8,784 nucleotides of DNA from an uncultured Clostridium sp. (GTDB lineage Bacteria > Bacillota > Clostridia > Oscillospirales > Acutalibacteraceae): positions 1 to 8,784 of the forward strand of contig CAKUYY010000057.1 in assembly GCA_934717555.1 (NCBI GenBank), given 5' to 3'. Below, in pieces: positions 1 to 6,583 of the stretch. The stretch's first letter is position 1; each line of letters starts with the position of its first letter. The position numbers were made by a program, and so were the translations under genes. The notes under the pieces are model-generated. The model worked only from the letters and a program-made list of their open reading frames with translations. It did not search any database and was not told the DNA's origin.

Positions 1-1
1 C

Positions 2-229
2 TCTTATACCTCGGAGATTGTAGCCGCCGCGAAGGATTATGATCCGGCCCGTATCACCCGTTACGTTATTACTTTGGCGACATTATTCCATAAATTCTAC
101 AACGCCTGCCGGGTAAAAGGCGAAGAGGACAGCCTCACCCAAGCCCGCCTGTCTTTGTGCCTGGCGGTAAACACCGTGATTGAAAATGTTTTGACCATGT
201 TTAAAATCACAGCACCGGAAAAAATGTAA
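2..229 (+). CDS. argS: Arginyl-tRNA synthetase, C-terminal end (partial, runs off left edge)
   Basis: The first 75 codons of the window, in the frame starting at base 2, read as the end of a class I arginyl-tRNA synthetase and stop at TAA 227-229. The enzyme charges tRNA-Arg with arginine in the cytoplasm. The visible part matches the helical DALR anticodon-binding domain. It has the typical run DPARITRYVITLATLFHKFY, then NACRVKG, then a helix with ARLSLCLAVNTVIENVL, and it ends in the short tail TAPEKM. In this family the C-terminal residue is commonly Met after a P-(E/D)-x-M type ending, as seen here. The catalytic HIGH and KMSKS regions lie outside the window. The next gene begins 130 bases downstream on the same strand, with a possible terminator or attenuator between. 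The call rests on motif recognition and is confident despite the short length. Confidence 0.93.
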   Translation, partial: SYTSEIVAAAKDYDPARITRYVITLATLFHKFYNACRVKGEEDSLTQARLSLCLAVNTVIENVLTMFKITAPEKM

Positions 230-289
230 GGAATGTTTTCCTGTTTATCTTTTCCCGTAAAGACTTTCAAATAAAATTTTTACGGTCGA

Positions 290-338
290 CTGCCCTTTCT
301 CATTAGATTTTACCCTTTGGGAGGGCGGCTTCCTTTTT
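290..338 (+). terminator. Hairpin with T-rich tail between argS and the methyltransferase gene (terminator or attenuator)
   Basis: Bases 290-299 can pair with 319-328: ten base pairs, three of them G-U, around a 19-base loop. CTTCCTTTTT follows at 329-338. This has the form of an intrinsic terminator, though the loop is long and the wobble pairs weaken it. It ends only eight bases before the AAGGAG ribosome binding site (346-351) of the next gene. It would therefore end argS transcripts, or act as a leader attenuator for transcripts entering the next gene. No S-box, T-box or other known riboswitch core was recognised in 230-359. A second, weaker inverted repeat is CCGTAAA 255-261 with TTTACGG 279-285. 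Confidence 0.45.
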
Positions 339-359
339 CAGTAATAAGGAGCATATCAA

Positions 360-1589
360 ATGATAAATTTTCCCTTTCCCCTTCCTTTGATCTTGGATGG
401 AGCCACTGGAACCAATTTGATTGCCGCAGGTATGCCCAGCGGTGTCTGTGTGGAACAGTGGATCTTAGAGCATCCGGAGGTTATCATTGACCTACAAGCT
501 CAATTCGTGCAGGCAGGAGTAAATGCCCTTTACGCTCCCACTTTTGGCGCCAATCGGCATAAATTAGCCGGATATGAGTTGGAAAGCCGTGTGGAAGAAA
601 TGAACCTGCGTTTGGTAGAACTGACCAAACAGGTAGCAAAGCCCGCAGGAGTATTGGTAGGGGGAGATGTCTCCCCCGCTGGGGTTATGATTGAACCCTA
701 TGGAGAGGCAACTTTTGAAGAATTATATCAAATCTACGAAGAACAGATTCAGGCTCTAAAAAAGGCCGGGGTGGATTTTATTGCTCTGGAAACCCAGATG
801 TCGCTAGCTGACATGCGCGCCGGTGTCCTTGCCTCTAAAAAAGCCGGATTGCCCGTATTTGTCACCATGACAGCCGAAGAGAACGGCCGTTCTATTATGG
901 GGACAAGGCCTCTTTCTGCACTGCTTACATTACAGGCTATGGGAGCCGACGCAATCGGGTTGAATTGCTCCACTGGACCCGACCAGATGGAACAATTTTT
1001 GAAAGAGCTTCTCCCCCACGCCTGTGTTCCTCTCATCGCGAAACCTAACGCCGGAAAACCGGAAGCGGAAAATTCCTGTCACTATGATTTGACCCCGGAA
1101 CAGTTCGCTGAGGATATGGAGCGCATGTTTCAGTCCGGCATCGGTATTCTGGGCGGATGCTGCGGTACTACTCCTGAGCATATCAAGGCTCTTCATGACC
1201 GCATCCAGAGAAAAACTTTTTGTATGCCTTCCCATGAACCGGATCACTATGCCGCTGCTATTGAAAGCGAGGTCTTTTTCCTAAGCGATGATATTGAGTT
1301 AAGCAAACCTATCACTTGTACCTATGATCTTTCTGACGACCTCATTGATCTGGAAGATGAACAGGTCAATGTGGCTTTGGTGGAAATCAATTCTCAGGAA
1401 GACGCCGATATCCTGATAGAAAACGCCAGTATGACCCGTTTGCCTATCGATATTCTGGTTCACGATTTGTCCATTTTGGAATATACACTCCGCAATTTCC
1501 AGGGACGCCTCTTAGTGGATACTGACTGTGGTTTCCCAAAAGAACAGTTAAAACCCATTACAGACAAGTATGGCGCAATTTTATATTAA
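360..1589 (+). CDS. Homocysteine S-methyltransferase family protein with partial pterin-domain-like tail
   Basis: The 409-residue product is predicted to transfer a methyl group to homocysteine (methionine synthesis) or a related thiol in the cytoplasm. Residues about 8-283 form the Pfam S-methyl_trans barrel found at the N terminus of MetH. DGATGTNL is at 13-20, GGDVSP at 101-106 and LNCSTGP at 201-207. GGCCGTTPEHI at 265-275 carries the paired cysteines. Cys203, Cys267 and Cys268 match the three zinc ligands of the family. Residues about 335-409 resemble the start of the MetH pterin-binding barrel (VALVEIN, then LPIDILVHD, then a KYGAILY ending), but the protein stops there. There is no cobalamin domain, so it is not a complete MetH. 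The start is supported by AAGGAG at 346-351, eight bases before ATG. A strong terminator follows 25 bases after the stop. The methyl donor is unknown: it could be S-methylmethionine, a betaine or a corrinoid protein. Confidence 0.9.
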   Translation: MINFPFPLPLILDGATGTNLIAAGMPSGVCVEQWILEHPEVIIDLQAQFVQAGVNALYAPTFGANRHKLAGYELESRVEEMNLRLVELTKQVAKPAGVLVGGDVSPAGVMIEPYGEATFEELYQIYEEQIQALKKAGVDFIALETQMSLADMRAGVLASKKAGLPVFVTMTAEENGRSIMGTRPLSALLTLQAMGADAIGLNCSTGPDQMEQFLKELLPHACVPLIAKPNAGKPEAENSCHYDLTPEQFAEDMERMFQSGIGILGGCCGTTPEHIKALHDRIQRKTFCMPSHEPDHYAAAIESEVFFLSDDIELSKPITCTYDLSDDLIDLEDEQVNVALVEINSQEDADILIENASMTRLPIDILVHDLSILEYTLRNFQGRLLVDTDCGFPKEQLKPITDKYGAILY

Positions 1590-1614
1590 TAGCTGCCACT
1601 TGTATACACAATAA

Positions 1615-1670
1615 AACCTCCCCTGCCGATAGAACGATCGTTTTTCTGTCGGTAGGGGAGGTTCTTTTTT
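1615..1670 (+). terminator. Strong intrinsic terminator after the methyltransferase gene, probably bidirectional
   Basis: Bases 1615-1634 pair with 1644-1663 over 20 positions, with only two G-U wobbles, around a nine-base loop. CTTTTTT follows at 1664-1670. This is a textbook Rho-independent terminator for the plus-strand gene ending at 1589. The minus-strand maf gene ends at 1686, so the same stem is also its first downstream structure. On the minus strand it is followed by a weaker TTTTA tract, so it may end both convergent transcripts. Confidence 0.93.
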
Positions 1671-1685
1671 CCTCATAAAATATAT

Positions 1686-2261
1686 TTAATTTTCCTGCAG
1701 GTGGTGCAATTCTCTTACCAAACGGGCAATTGGAAGCCCCATCACATTGTAAAAATCCCCTTGGATTTCTTTCACCAATAATGCTCCTTTTCCTTGGATC
1801 CCATAAGCCCCTGCTTTATCCAATGGCTCTCCGGTAGCGATATAACGGTTGATTTCTCCATCGGTCAGGGGATAAAAGCTCACATCTGTGCGTTCAAAAA
1901 AAGTGATACTTTTTTCCTCGGAAACCCGTACACAAACTCCTGTGAATACTTGATGGGGCTTTCCGGATAATCGGCGTAACATACGGGCTGCGTCTCCCTC
2001 ATTTTTCGGTTTTCCGAAAATTTCTCCTTCCAGGGCTACAACGGTATCAGCCGCTACGATAACCCTTTTTTCATATCCTGGAATGTGAGCCACCGCTTCC
2101 GCTTTTCTCTGCGCCAATTGTACCACCGCTTGTTCCGGGGTACACCCAGGCTCCAGCGTTTCCTCAATATCCGATACAACAATTTGAAAGGGGACGCCCG
2201 CCATATTCAGCAGATCCCGTCTTCGGGGGGATGCGGACGCTAAAATAACTGTTTGTTCCAT
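1686..2261 (-). CDS. maf: Maf family nucleoside triphosphate pyrophosphatase (YhdE-like, dTTP/UTP type)
   Basis: The 191-residue product has the normal length of the Maf/HAM1-like fold. The family hydrolyses nucleoside triphosphates, often modified or non-canonical ones, to the monophosphate and pyrophosphate; B. subtilis Maf was first linked to septum inhibition. Visible signatures are the phosphate-binding SASPRRRDLL (9-18), AADTVV with the presumed catalytic Asp72, the FGKP loop with Lys84, LSGKPHQVFTGV (98-109), and EPLDKAGAYGIQGKG (145-159), typical of the dTTP/UTP-specific YhdE branch. DFYNVMGLP follows near the C terminus. All expected catalytic residues appear intact. A ribosome binding site GAAGGA (2269-2274 on the opposite strand) precedes ATG at normal spacing. 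It is the last gene of a probable rsmA - membrane protein - maf operon, 33 bases after the preceding stop. The subfamily specificity is inferred from motif type. Confidence 0.95.
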   Translation of the reverse strand: MEQTVILASASPRRRDLLNMAGVPFQIVVSDIEETLEPGCTPEQAVVQLAQRKAEAVAHIPGYEKRVIVAADTVVALEGEIFGKPKNEGDAARMLRRLSGKPHQVFTGVCVRVSEEKSITFFERTDVSFYPLTDGEINRYIATGEPLDKAGAYGIQGKGALLVKEIQGDFYNVMGLPIARLVRELHHLQEN

Positions 2262-2294
2262 ATTACATTCCTTCTTTTTATCAAAAAATCCGAA

Positions 2295-2531
2295 TCAACT
2301 GTTTCTAGTATCATTCGTCTTTTCCTTCTGCATTTCCTCTAATTGTTCTCCATCTTCTTCCTGCCAGCTCTCAAAGGCAACATATATGCCCGGGATACAC
2401 AATGCGGCCACAATCAAACCAATGACCGCCGCCGCATTGGTAATCTCCAACATGCTCAATGCGATAGCCGCCACCAAAAGTACAAAAGCAACCGCCCCTA
2501 CTATGATGCTGACCTTTCTGTTAACCCCCAT
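2295..2531 (-). CDS. Small two-helix membrane protein with acidic tail, function unknown
   Basis: I do not recognise this 78-residue protein. It starts with a short basic head (MGVNRK). Two hydrophobic stretches likely to span the membrane follow, about residues 8-28 and 31-53, joined by a tight EITN turn. The last 25 residues are hydrophilic and strongly acidic, rich in Glu and Gln, and could form a short helix. With both helices inserted, head and tail should lie on the same side; the basic head suggests the cytoplasm. It has no signal peptidase site, cysteine pair or catalytic motif. A good ribosome binding site (AGAAGGG on the minus strand, around 2538-2544) precedes ATG. Its place between rsmA and maf in the same direction, with short gaps, supports a real co-transcribed gene. 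The plus-strand reading of the same DNA has no recognisable content. Confidence 0.75.
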   Translation of the reverse strand: MGVNRKVSIIVGAVAFVLLVAAIALSMLEITNAAAVIGLIVAALCIPGIYVAFESWQEEDGEQLEEMQKEKTNDTRNS

Positions 2532-2587
2532 TTTTGTCCCTTCTTCCTCTATTTCTAAATGTCTCTATTGGGATCAAAAGCTTTTCC

Positions 2588-3445
2588 TTATTGATTGCTA
2601 CAAATCTCAGAAATCGCTGCAAATTGCTCTATTGTCAGCTGCTCCGCCCTGGCTGTTTGCGGAACTCCCGCCTGCTGTAAAATCTGTCCTACTCTGTCTT
2701 TGGATAAGCCTAGACCTGCGCTCAGGGCATTGGAAAGCGTTTTTCTCCTCTGCCCAAAGGCGGCTTTTACCACCCGGAAAAATACCGCTTCATCTGTCAC
2801 AGAAACAGCGGGATGCTTCCTTACATGCAGCCGGATAACCGCTGAATCCACATTGGGTGCGGGGAGGAAACTTCCCCGGGATACCTTAAACAGGATTTCG
2901 GGCTGGGCATAATATTGAACCGCTATACTCACCGCCCCCGCCTCCCGGGTTCCCGGTTTTGCGCATAATCTGTCTGCCGCTTCCTTCTGAACCATGACCG
3001 TCAGGGAATCAATGGGAAGCCTCTCCTCCAACAAACGCATAATCACTGGGGAAGTGATATAATATGGCAAATTAGCGCATACGGAAACCGCCATGCCGGG
3101 AAATTCCCGTTGTATCAATTCCTTTAAATCTACCTTTAAAACATCTTGATTGATCACTGTCACATTGTCATACTCTTCCAATGTTTCTTCCAGTACCGGA
3201 AGCAGGCGGCGGTCTAATTCTATAGCTATCACTTTCCCGGCCCGCTGTGCTAATTCACAAGTGAGTACCCCTATCCCTGGGCCTATCTCGATAACACCCC
3301 CATCTTTTTGTACCCCGCTTTCCTCCGCCATACGGGGACAAACCGAAGGATTAATCAAAAAATTTTGACCCAGTGATTTGGAAAATTGGAATCCATGCCT
3401 GGATAAAATTTCCCGGATCGCTCCAATATCAGATAATCTGCTCAA
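2588..3445 (-). CDS. rsmA: 16S rRNA (adenine1518-N6/adenine1519-N6)-dimethyltransferase RsmA (KsgA)
   Basis: The 285-residue product has the usual length of RsmA/KsgA, which uses S-adenosylmethionine to dimethylate two adjacent adenines in the loop of helix 45 during 30S assembly; loss gives kasugamycin resistance. Motifs in order: SKSLGQNFLIN (22-32), SAM motif I EIGPGIGVLT (53-62), AIELDRRL (74-81), the catalytic NLPYYITSP (125-133), FLPAPNVDSAVI (193-204) and FGQRRKTLSNAL (230-241). All are intact. The start is TTG at 3445-3443. No ATG lies between it and the conserved LGQNFL motif, and a GGGAG ribosome binding site sits eight bases upstream, so the non-ATG start looks real and may lower expression. 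It heads a likely operon with the small membrane protein (56-base gap) and maf. An extended -10 promoter and a leader hairpin lie upstream. Confidence 0.97.
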   Translation of the reverse strand: MSRLSDIGAIREILSRHGFQFSKSLGQNFLINPSVCPRMAEESGVQKDGGVIEIGPGIGVLTCELAQRAGKVIAIELDRRLLPVLEETLEEYDNVTVINQDVLKVDLKELIQREFPGMAVSVCANLPYYITSPVIMRLLEERLPIDSLTVMVQKEAADRLCAKPGTREAGAVSIAVQYYAQPEILFKVSRGSFLPAPNVDSAVIRLHVRKHPAVSVTDEAVFFRVVKAAFGQRRKTLSNALSAGLGLSKDRVGQILQQAGVPQTARAEQLTIEQFAAISEICSNQ

Positions 3446-3469
3446 TCTTTCTTCTCCCGTCCTTACACA

Positions 3470-3491
3470 GAAGGAGTGAAAAAACTCCTTC
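3470..3491 (-). promoter_or_regulatory. Perfect 8-bp hairpin in the rsmA leader
   Basis: GAAGGAGT (3470-3477) and ACTCCTTC (3484-3491) form a perfect inverted repeat with a six-base loop. In the rsmA transcript it lies between the predicted start point (about 3510) and the ribosome binding site, ending 24 bases before the TTG start. The loop reads TTTTTC in the mRNA, and no U-tract follows the stem, so it does not look like a terminator in this direction. One arm contains AAGGAG, a ribosome-binding-site-like sequence, and the other resembles anti-Shine-Dalgarno sequence. The role is unknown; mRNA stabilisation or translational control is possible. Confidence 0.5.
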
Positions 3492-3516
3492 CGCTTTCAT
3501 TCTTTAGATTGGTTTC

Positions 3517-3525
3517 ATTATAACA
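3517..3525 (-). promoter_or_regulatory. Extended -10 promoter for rsmA operon
   Basis: On the minus strand this reads TGTTATAAT: a perfect TATAAT box (3522-3517) with the TG of an extended -10 element one base upstream. The -35 region at 3545-3540 is poor (TTTTAG), which is usual for extended -10 promoters. Transcription would start near 3510, giving a leader of about 65 bases. Confidence 0.65.
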
Positions 3526-3555
3526 TAAAATAACCTTTCCTAAAAGCATTGATTC

Positions 3556-3585
3556 TTGTCGAAAAATGCAATATCATTATATTAT
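3556..3585 (+). promoter_or_regulatory. Candidate promoter for the dCMP deaminase gene
   Basis: TTGTCG at 3556-3561 can act as a -35 box. The -10 box would be TATTAT at 3580-3585 (18-base spacer) or TATATT at 3578-3583 (16-base spacer). It lies about 40 bases before the start codon at 3626 and diverges from the rsmA promoter. The two -35 regions are about ten bases apart, so the genes could share control. Confidence 0.55.
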
Positions 3586-3625
3586 AGAAAATGGGCTGTG
3601 CCCTTGATAGGAAGGTGTTTTCTTC

Positions 3626-4114
3626 ATGCAAAGACGGGACAAAGAAAATTACTATTTAGATATTGCAGAAACAGTATTGGAGCGCGGGACCTGCCTGCGC
3701 AGGATCTTCGGCGCAGTGATAGTCAATAACGATCAGATTATTTCGTCCGGTTATAACGGCGCTCCCAGAGGAAGGAAAAACTGTATGGATATGGGATTCT
3801 GCGTCAGGGAATCTATGGGAATCCCCCGCGGGGAGCGTTATGAATTATGCCGTTCTGTCCACGCGGAGGCGAATGCTATCATCCATGCCCCCCGCAAAGA
3901 TATGATTGGGGCTACCTTATATCTGGTAGGGAAAAATGTCGCCACTGGCGACTATGTGGAAAATGGTTCTGCCTGCTCCATGTGCAAGCGGTTAATTATC
4001 AATGCTGGTATTTCCCGGGTGATTATCCGCAATACCAAGGACGCTTATACCGTTGTCAATGTGATGGACTGGATAGAAAACGATGAATCATTGGAAGGAA
4101 AAAAAGGGTACTAA
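3626..4114 (+). CDS. dCMP deaminase family protein (deoxycytidylate deaminase / ComEB-like)
   Basis: The 162-residue product belongs to the zinc-dependent cytidine/deoxycytidylate deaminase superfamily. The likely reaction is dCMP to dUMP plus ammonia, feeding thymidylate synthesis in the cytoplasm. CLRRIFGAVIV (23-33) and SGYNGAPRG (41-49) match the nucleotide-binding region. GERYELCRSVHAEANAI (69-85) holds the zinc ligand His79 and the proton-shuttling Glu81. SACSMCKRLIINAGI (115-129) supplies Cys117 and Cys120. The usual Pro before the first of these cysteines is Ala here, but the ligand spacing CxxC is kept. Length is normal for the family. AGGAAGGTG (3609-3617) lies eight bases before ATG. 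It appears monocistronic: it has its own candidate promoter, and pflB downstream has another. I saw no clear terminator after it. Substrate specificity (dCMP versus another pyrimidine) is inferred from the family. Confidence 0.9.
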   Translation: MQRRDKENYYLDIAETVLERGTCLRRIFGAVIVNNDQIISSGYNGAPRGRKNCMDMGFCVRESMGIPRGERYELCRSVHAEANAIIHAPRKDMIGATLYLVGKNVATGDYVENGSACSMCKRLIINAGISRVIIRNTKDAYTVVNVMDWIENDESLEGKKGY

Positions 4115-4216
4115 ATCGTTTTTAATGGTTTTACTCTTTTGTTGATAAACTTTTTGGCTCTACCGGGGGCAAAAATTGTTAGAGAAAGCAAAGAATGATT
4201 TCTGGTATTTTTTCTC

Positions 4217-4245
4217 TCGACAAAAGTGGATTGATTTGGTATACT
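4217..4245 (+). promoter_or_regulatory. Sigma-A type promoter for pflB
   Basis: TCGACA (4217-4222, five of six bases matching TTGACA) is followed after exactly 17 bases by TATACT (4240-4245, five of six matching TATAAT). Start would be near 4252, giving a leader of about 25 bases before ATG 4278. An inverted repeat, AGAGAAA 4181-4187 with TTTCTCT 4211-4217, borders the -35 box. An 11-base dyad, GTATACTATAC 4239-4249, covers the -10 box. Either could be an operator or chance. The stretch 4115-4200 has no gene. Confidence 0.8.
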
Positions 4246-4277
4246 ATACACAGCAAATGAATTAGGGAGGCTTTTTT

Positions 4278-6494
4278 ATGACAAACTTTAAGCAAGGCAG
4301 CTGGAATCGGTTTGTGGATGTACACGATTTCATTCTGCGTAATTATACCCCTTATGACGGTGATGAATCTTTTTTGACTGCCCCTACCCAACGCACACAG
4401 AAATTATGGCAAGAAGTCCTCGATCTGATGGAAAAAGAACGCAATGCTGGAGGCGTTTTGGATATCGACGCATCCACAATTTCTGATATTGACGCTTATC
4501 AACCTGGATATATCGACAAAAATTTGGAACAAGTTGTAGGTTTACAGACTGATGCTCCTCTCAAGCGCGCTATTATGCCTTTTGGCGGGATCCGTATGGT
4601 AAGAAAATCCCTGGAGGCGTATAACCGTGAAATGGATCCGGAAGTAGAGCGGGTTTTTCAGTACCGCAAAACCCATAACGACGGTGTTTTTGACTGTTAT
4701 ACCGAAGAAATCCGAAAAGCCCGCCACAATGGTATTATTACAGGTCTTCCCGACGCCTATGGCCGTGGGCGGATTATCGGGGACTATCGCCGTGTCGCCT
4801 TATATGGTACTGCTTTTCTCATCGAAGAAAAACAGAAAACCTATAACGGCTTGACTTATGACGTCATGGACGAGGATGCTATCCGCAGCCGGGAAGAACT
4901 GATGGAGCAAATCCGTGCCCTGAAAAAGCTGGAACGCATGGCGCAGGGCTACGGTTTCGATATCTCCTCTCCCGCCCAAAACACAAAAGAAGCCATCCAG
5001 TGGACCTATTTTGGATATCTCGCAGCCGTTAAGGAGCAAAATGGAGCCGCTATGTCTTTGGGCAGGGTTTCCACTTTCTTGGATATTTACGCCGAGCGGG
5101 ATTTAAGGGACGGCGTTTTCACTGAGGAAGAAATCCAGGAATTCGTAGATCATTTTATTATGAAGCTACGTATGGTCCGGTTCCTGCGCACCCCCGCTTA
5201 TGACGAGCTGTTCTCTGGGGATCCCACCTGGGTTACCGAGTCCATTGGCGGCCTGGCGGCTGACGGCCGCCATATGGTCACAAAGATGTCTTATCGTTTC
5301 CTGCACACCCTGACCAATCTCGGCCCTGCTCCCGAACCCAATATGACTGTGCTTTGGAGTGAACGTCTGCCTGAGAATTTCAAACATTTCTGTACCAAGG
5401 TATCTATTGAGACTTCCTCTATCCAATATGAAAACGATGAATTGATGCGCAAAAAATTCGGGGATGATTACGCGATCGCCTGCTGCGTATCCGCTATGCG
5501 CGTAGGAAAGCAGATGCAATTCTTTGGCGCGCGCGCTAATTTGGCAAAAGCCCTGTTGTATGCGATCAATGGAGGACGCGATGAGAAAACAGGAGATCAG
5601 GTAGCTCCTGAACTACTGGCCTGCCGCGGTAAATATTTGGATTATGACGATGTGATGAAAAAATTTGACGCTATCTGTGACTGGCTCAGTAGGTTGTATA
5701 TCAATACTTTGAATATCATCCATTACATGCACGATAAATACTGCTATGAAAAAATCCAGATGGCTCTCCATGACGACCAGATTCTCCGCACCTGCGCCTG
5801 TGGAATCGCAGGGCTTTCCGTCGTGGCCGACAGTTTGTCCGCCATTAAATACGCCAAGGTAAAGCCCATCCGCGATGAGCGCGGCTTGGCGGTGGACTAC
5901 CAGGTGGAAGGGGATTATCCCAAATTTGGCAATAATGATCCCCGTGTAGATGAGATCGCCATTGACGTGGTAAAAATGTTTATGCGCAAGATCGCCAAAT
6001 GCCGTACCTATCGCGGCAGTAAGCCTACCATGTCTATTTTGACCATCACTTCCAATGTGGTATATGGGAAGAAAACCGGCAGCACACCGGACGGCCGTAA
6101 GCTGGGCGAACCATTTGCCCCCGGCGCCAATCCTATGCACGGACGTGATTCCCATGGCTGTGTTGCTTCCATGATGTCCGTTGCCCATTTGCCCTACGAT
6201 TACAGTGAAGATGGTATTTCTTACACCTTTTCTATTGTTCCCGGCGCTTTGGGACGTGACGAGCCGGAAAAGGCGGTAAACCTAACAGGCTTGCTGGACG
6301 GTTATTTCAACGAAGGCGGTCATCATATCAATGTCAATGTATTGAACCGCGATGTTCTGCTAGACGCTATGGACCATCCAGAACTTTATCCGCAGTTGAC
6401 TATCCGTGTTTCCGGTTATGCGGTTAACTTTATCAAGCTGACCAGGGAGCAACAGTTGGATGTGATCAACCGAACTTTCCACGAGCGTTTCTAA
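4278..6494 (+). CDS. pflB: Pyruvate formate-lyase (formate C-acetyltransferase)
   Basis: The 738-residue product is a glycyl-radical enzyme of normal length for catabolic PflB. It converts pyruvate and CoA to acetyl-CoA and formate in anaerobic mixed-acid fermentation. The N-terminal PFL domain begins with WNRFVDVHDFILRNYTPYDG. The active-site pair is Cys402-Cys403 in IACCVSAMRVGKQMQFFGAR. The C-terminal Gly-radical domain holds IRVSGYAVNF with the radical Gly713, 25 residues from the end. The long substrate-pocket segments (for example ITGLPDAYGRGRIIGDYRRV) agree with true PFL rather than a glycerol or choline-type relative. AGGGAGG (4264-4270) sits seven bases before ATG, a strong ribosome binding site. 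The gene is followed by pflA, whose product installs the radical. The radical form is cleaved by oxygen, so this implies an anaerobic lifestyle. No truncation or frameshift is seen. Confidence 0.98.
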   Translation: MTNFKQGSWNRFVDVHDFILRNYTPYDGDESFLTAPTQRTQKLWQEVLDLMEKERNAGGVLDIDASTISDIDAYQPGYIDKNLEQVVGLQTDAPLKRAIMPFGGIRMVRKSLEAYNREMDPEVERVFQYRKTHNDGVFDCYTEEIRKARHNGIITGLPDAYGRGRIIGDYRRVALYGTAFLIEEKQKTYNGLTYDVMDEDAIRSREELMEQIRALKKLERMAQGYGFDISSPAQNTKEAIQWTYFGYLAAVKEQNGAAMSLGRVSTFLDIYAERDLRDGVFTEEEIQEFVDHFIMKLRMVRFLRTPAYDELFSGDPTWVTESIGGLAADGRHMVTKMSYRFLHTLTNLGPAPEPNMTVLWSERLPENFKHFCTKVSIETSSIQYENDELMRKKFGDDYAIACCVSAMRVGKQMQFFGARANLAKALLYAINGGRDEKTGDQVAPELLACRGKYLDYDDVMKKFDAICDWLSRLYINTLNIIHYMHDKYCYEKIQMALHDDQILRTCACGIAGLSVVADSLSAIKYAKVKPIRDERGLAVDYQVEGDYPKFGNNDPRVDEIAIDVVKMFMRKIAKCRTYRGSKPTMSILTITSNVVYGKKTGSTPDGRKLGEPFAPGANPMHGRDSHGCVASMMSVAHLPYDYSEDGISYTFSIVPGALGRDEPEKAVNLTGLLDGYFNEGGHHINVNVLNRDVLLDAMDHPELYPQLTIRVSGYAVNFIKLTREQQLDVINRTFHERF

Positions 6495-6519
6495 TAAACG
6501 GGAAATTCTTATAAAAATA

Positions 6520-6556
6520 TCAGCCGGCAGAAGAGAAAGTTTTCTTCTGCCGGCTT
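6520..6556 (+). other. Intercistronic 15-bp hairpin between pflB and pflA
   Basis: Bases 6522-6536 pair with 6541-6555 (15 pairs, one G-U) around a four-base loop, with a GC-rich GCCGGC base. The following bases are TCCTATGGGG, so the U-tract of an efficient intrinsic terminator is missing. It most likely allows partial read-through or protects the 3' end of the pflB message, giving more lyase than activase. A role in RNA processing is equally possible. Confidence 0.6.
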
Positions 6557-6560
6557 CCTA

Positions 6561-6583
6561 TGGGGCATTCCCCAATCTTTTCT
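6561..6583 (+). terminator. Short GC hairpin with T-rich tail before pflA (weak terminator candidate)
   Basis: TGGGG 6561-6565 pairs with CCCCA 6570-6574 around the loop CATT, and ATCTTTTCT follows at 6575-6583. The five-base stem is short, so termination would be weak. Together with the hairpin just upstream it could attenuate entry into pflA. It ends six bases before the pflA ribosome binding site region. Confidence 0.3.

Noticed and set aside
230..359. SAM-I (S-box) or T-box riboswitch before the methyltransferase gene
   Set aside because: The gap of 130 bases shows neither the S-box conserved core nor a T-box sequence; only the simple hairpin is present.
2386..2838. A 150-codon plus-strand open frame across the small membrane protein and the rsmA end
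   Set aside because: It overlaps two better supported minus-strand genes and its product is low-complexity with no known motif.
4115..4277. Complete Rex or FNR operator before pflB
   Set aside because: Only half-sites (TTGTT near 4139 and 4176, TTGAT at 4231) occur; no second half at the right spacing.
5613..6188. A 191-codon minus-strand open frame inside pflB
   Set aside because: It lies wholly antisense to a highly conserved gene, has no recognisable domain and arises from the codon usage of pflB.
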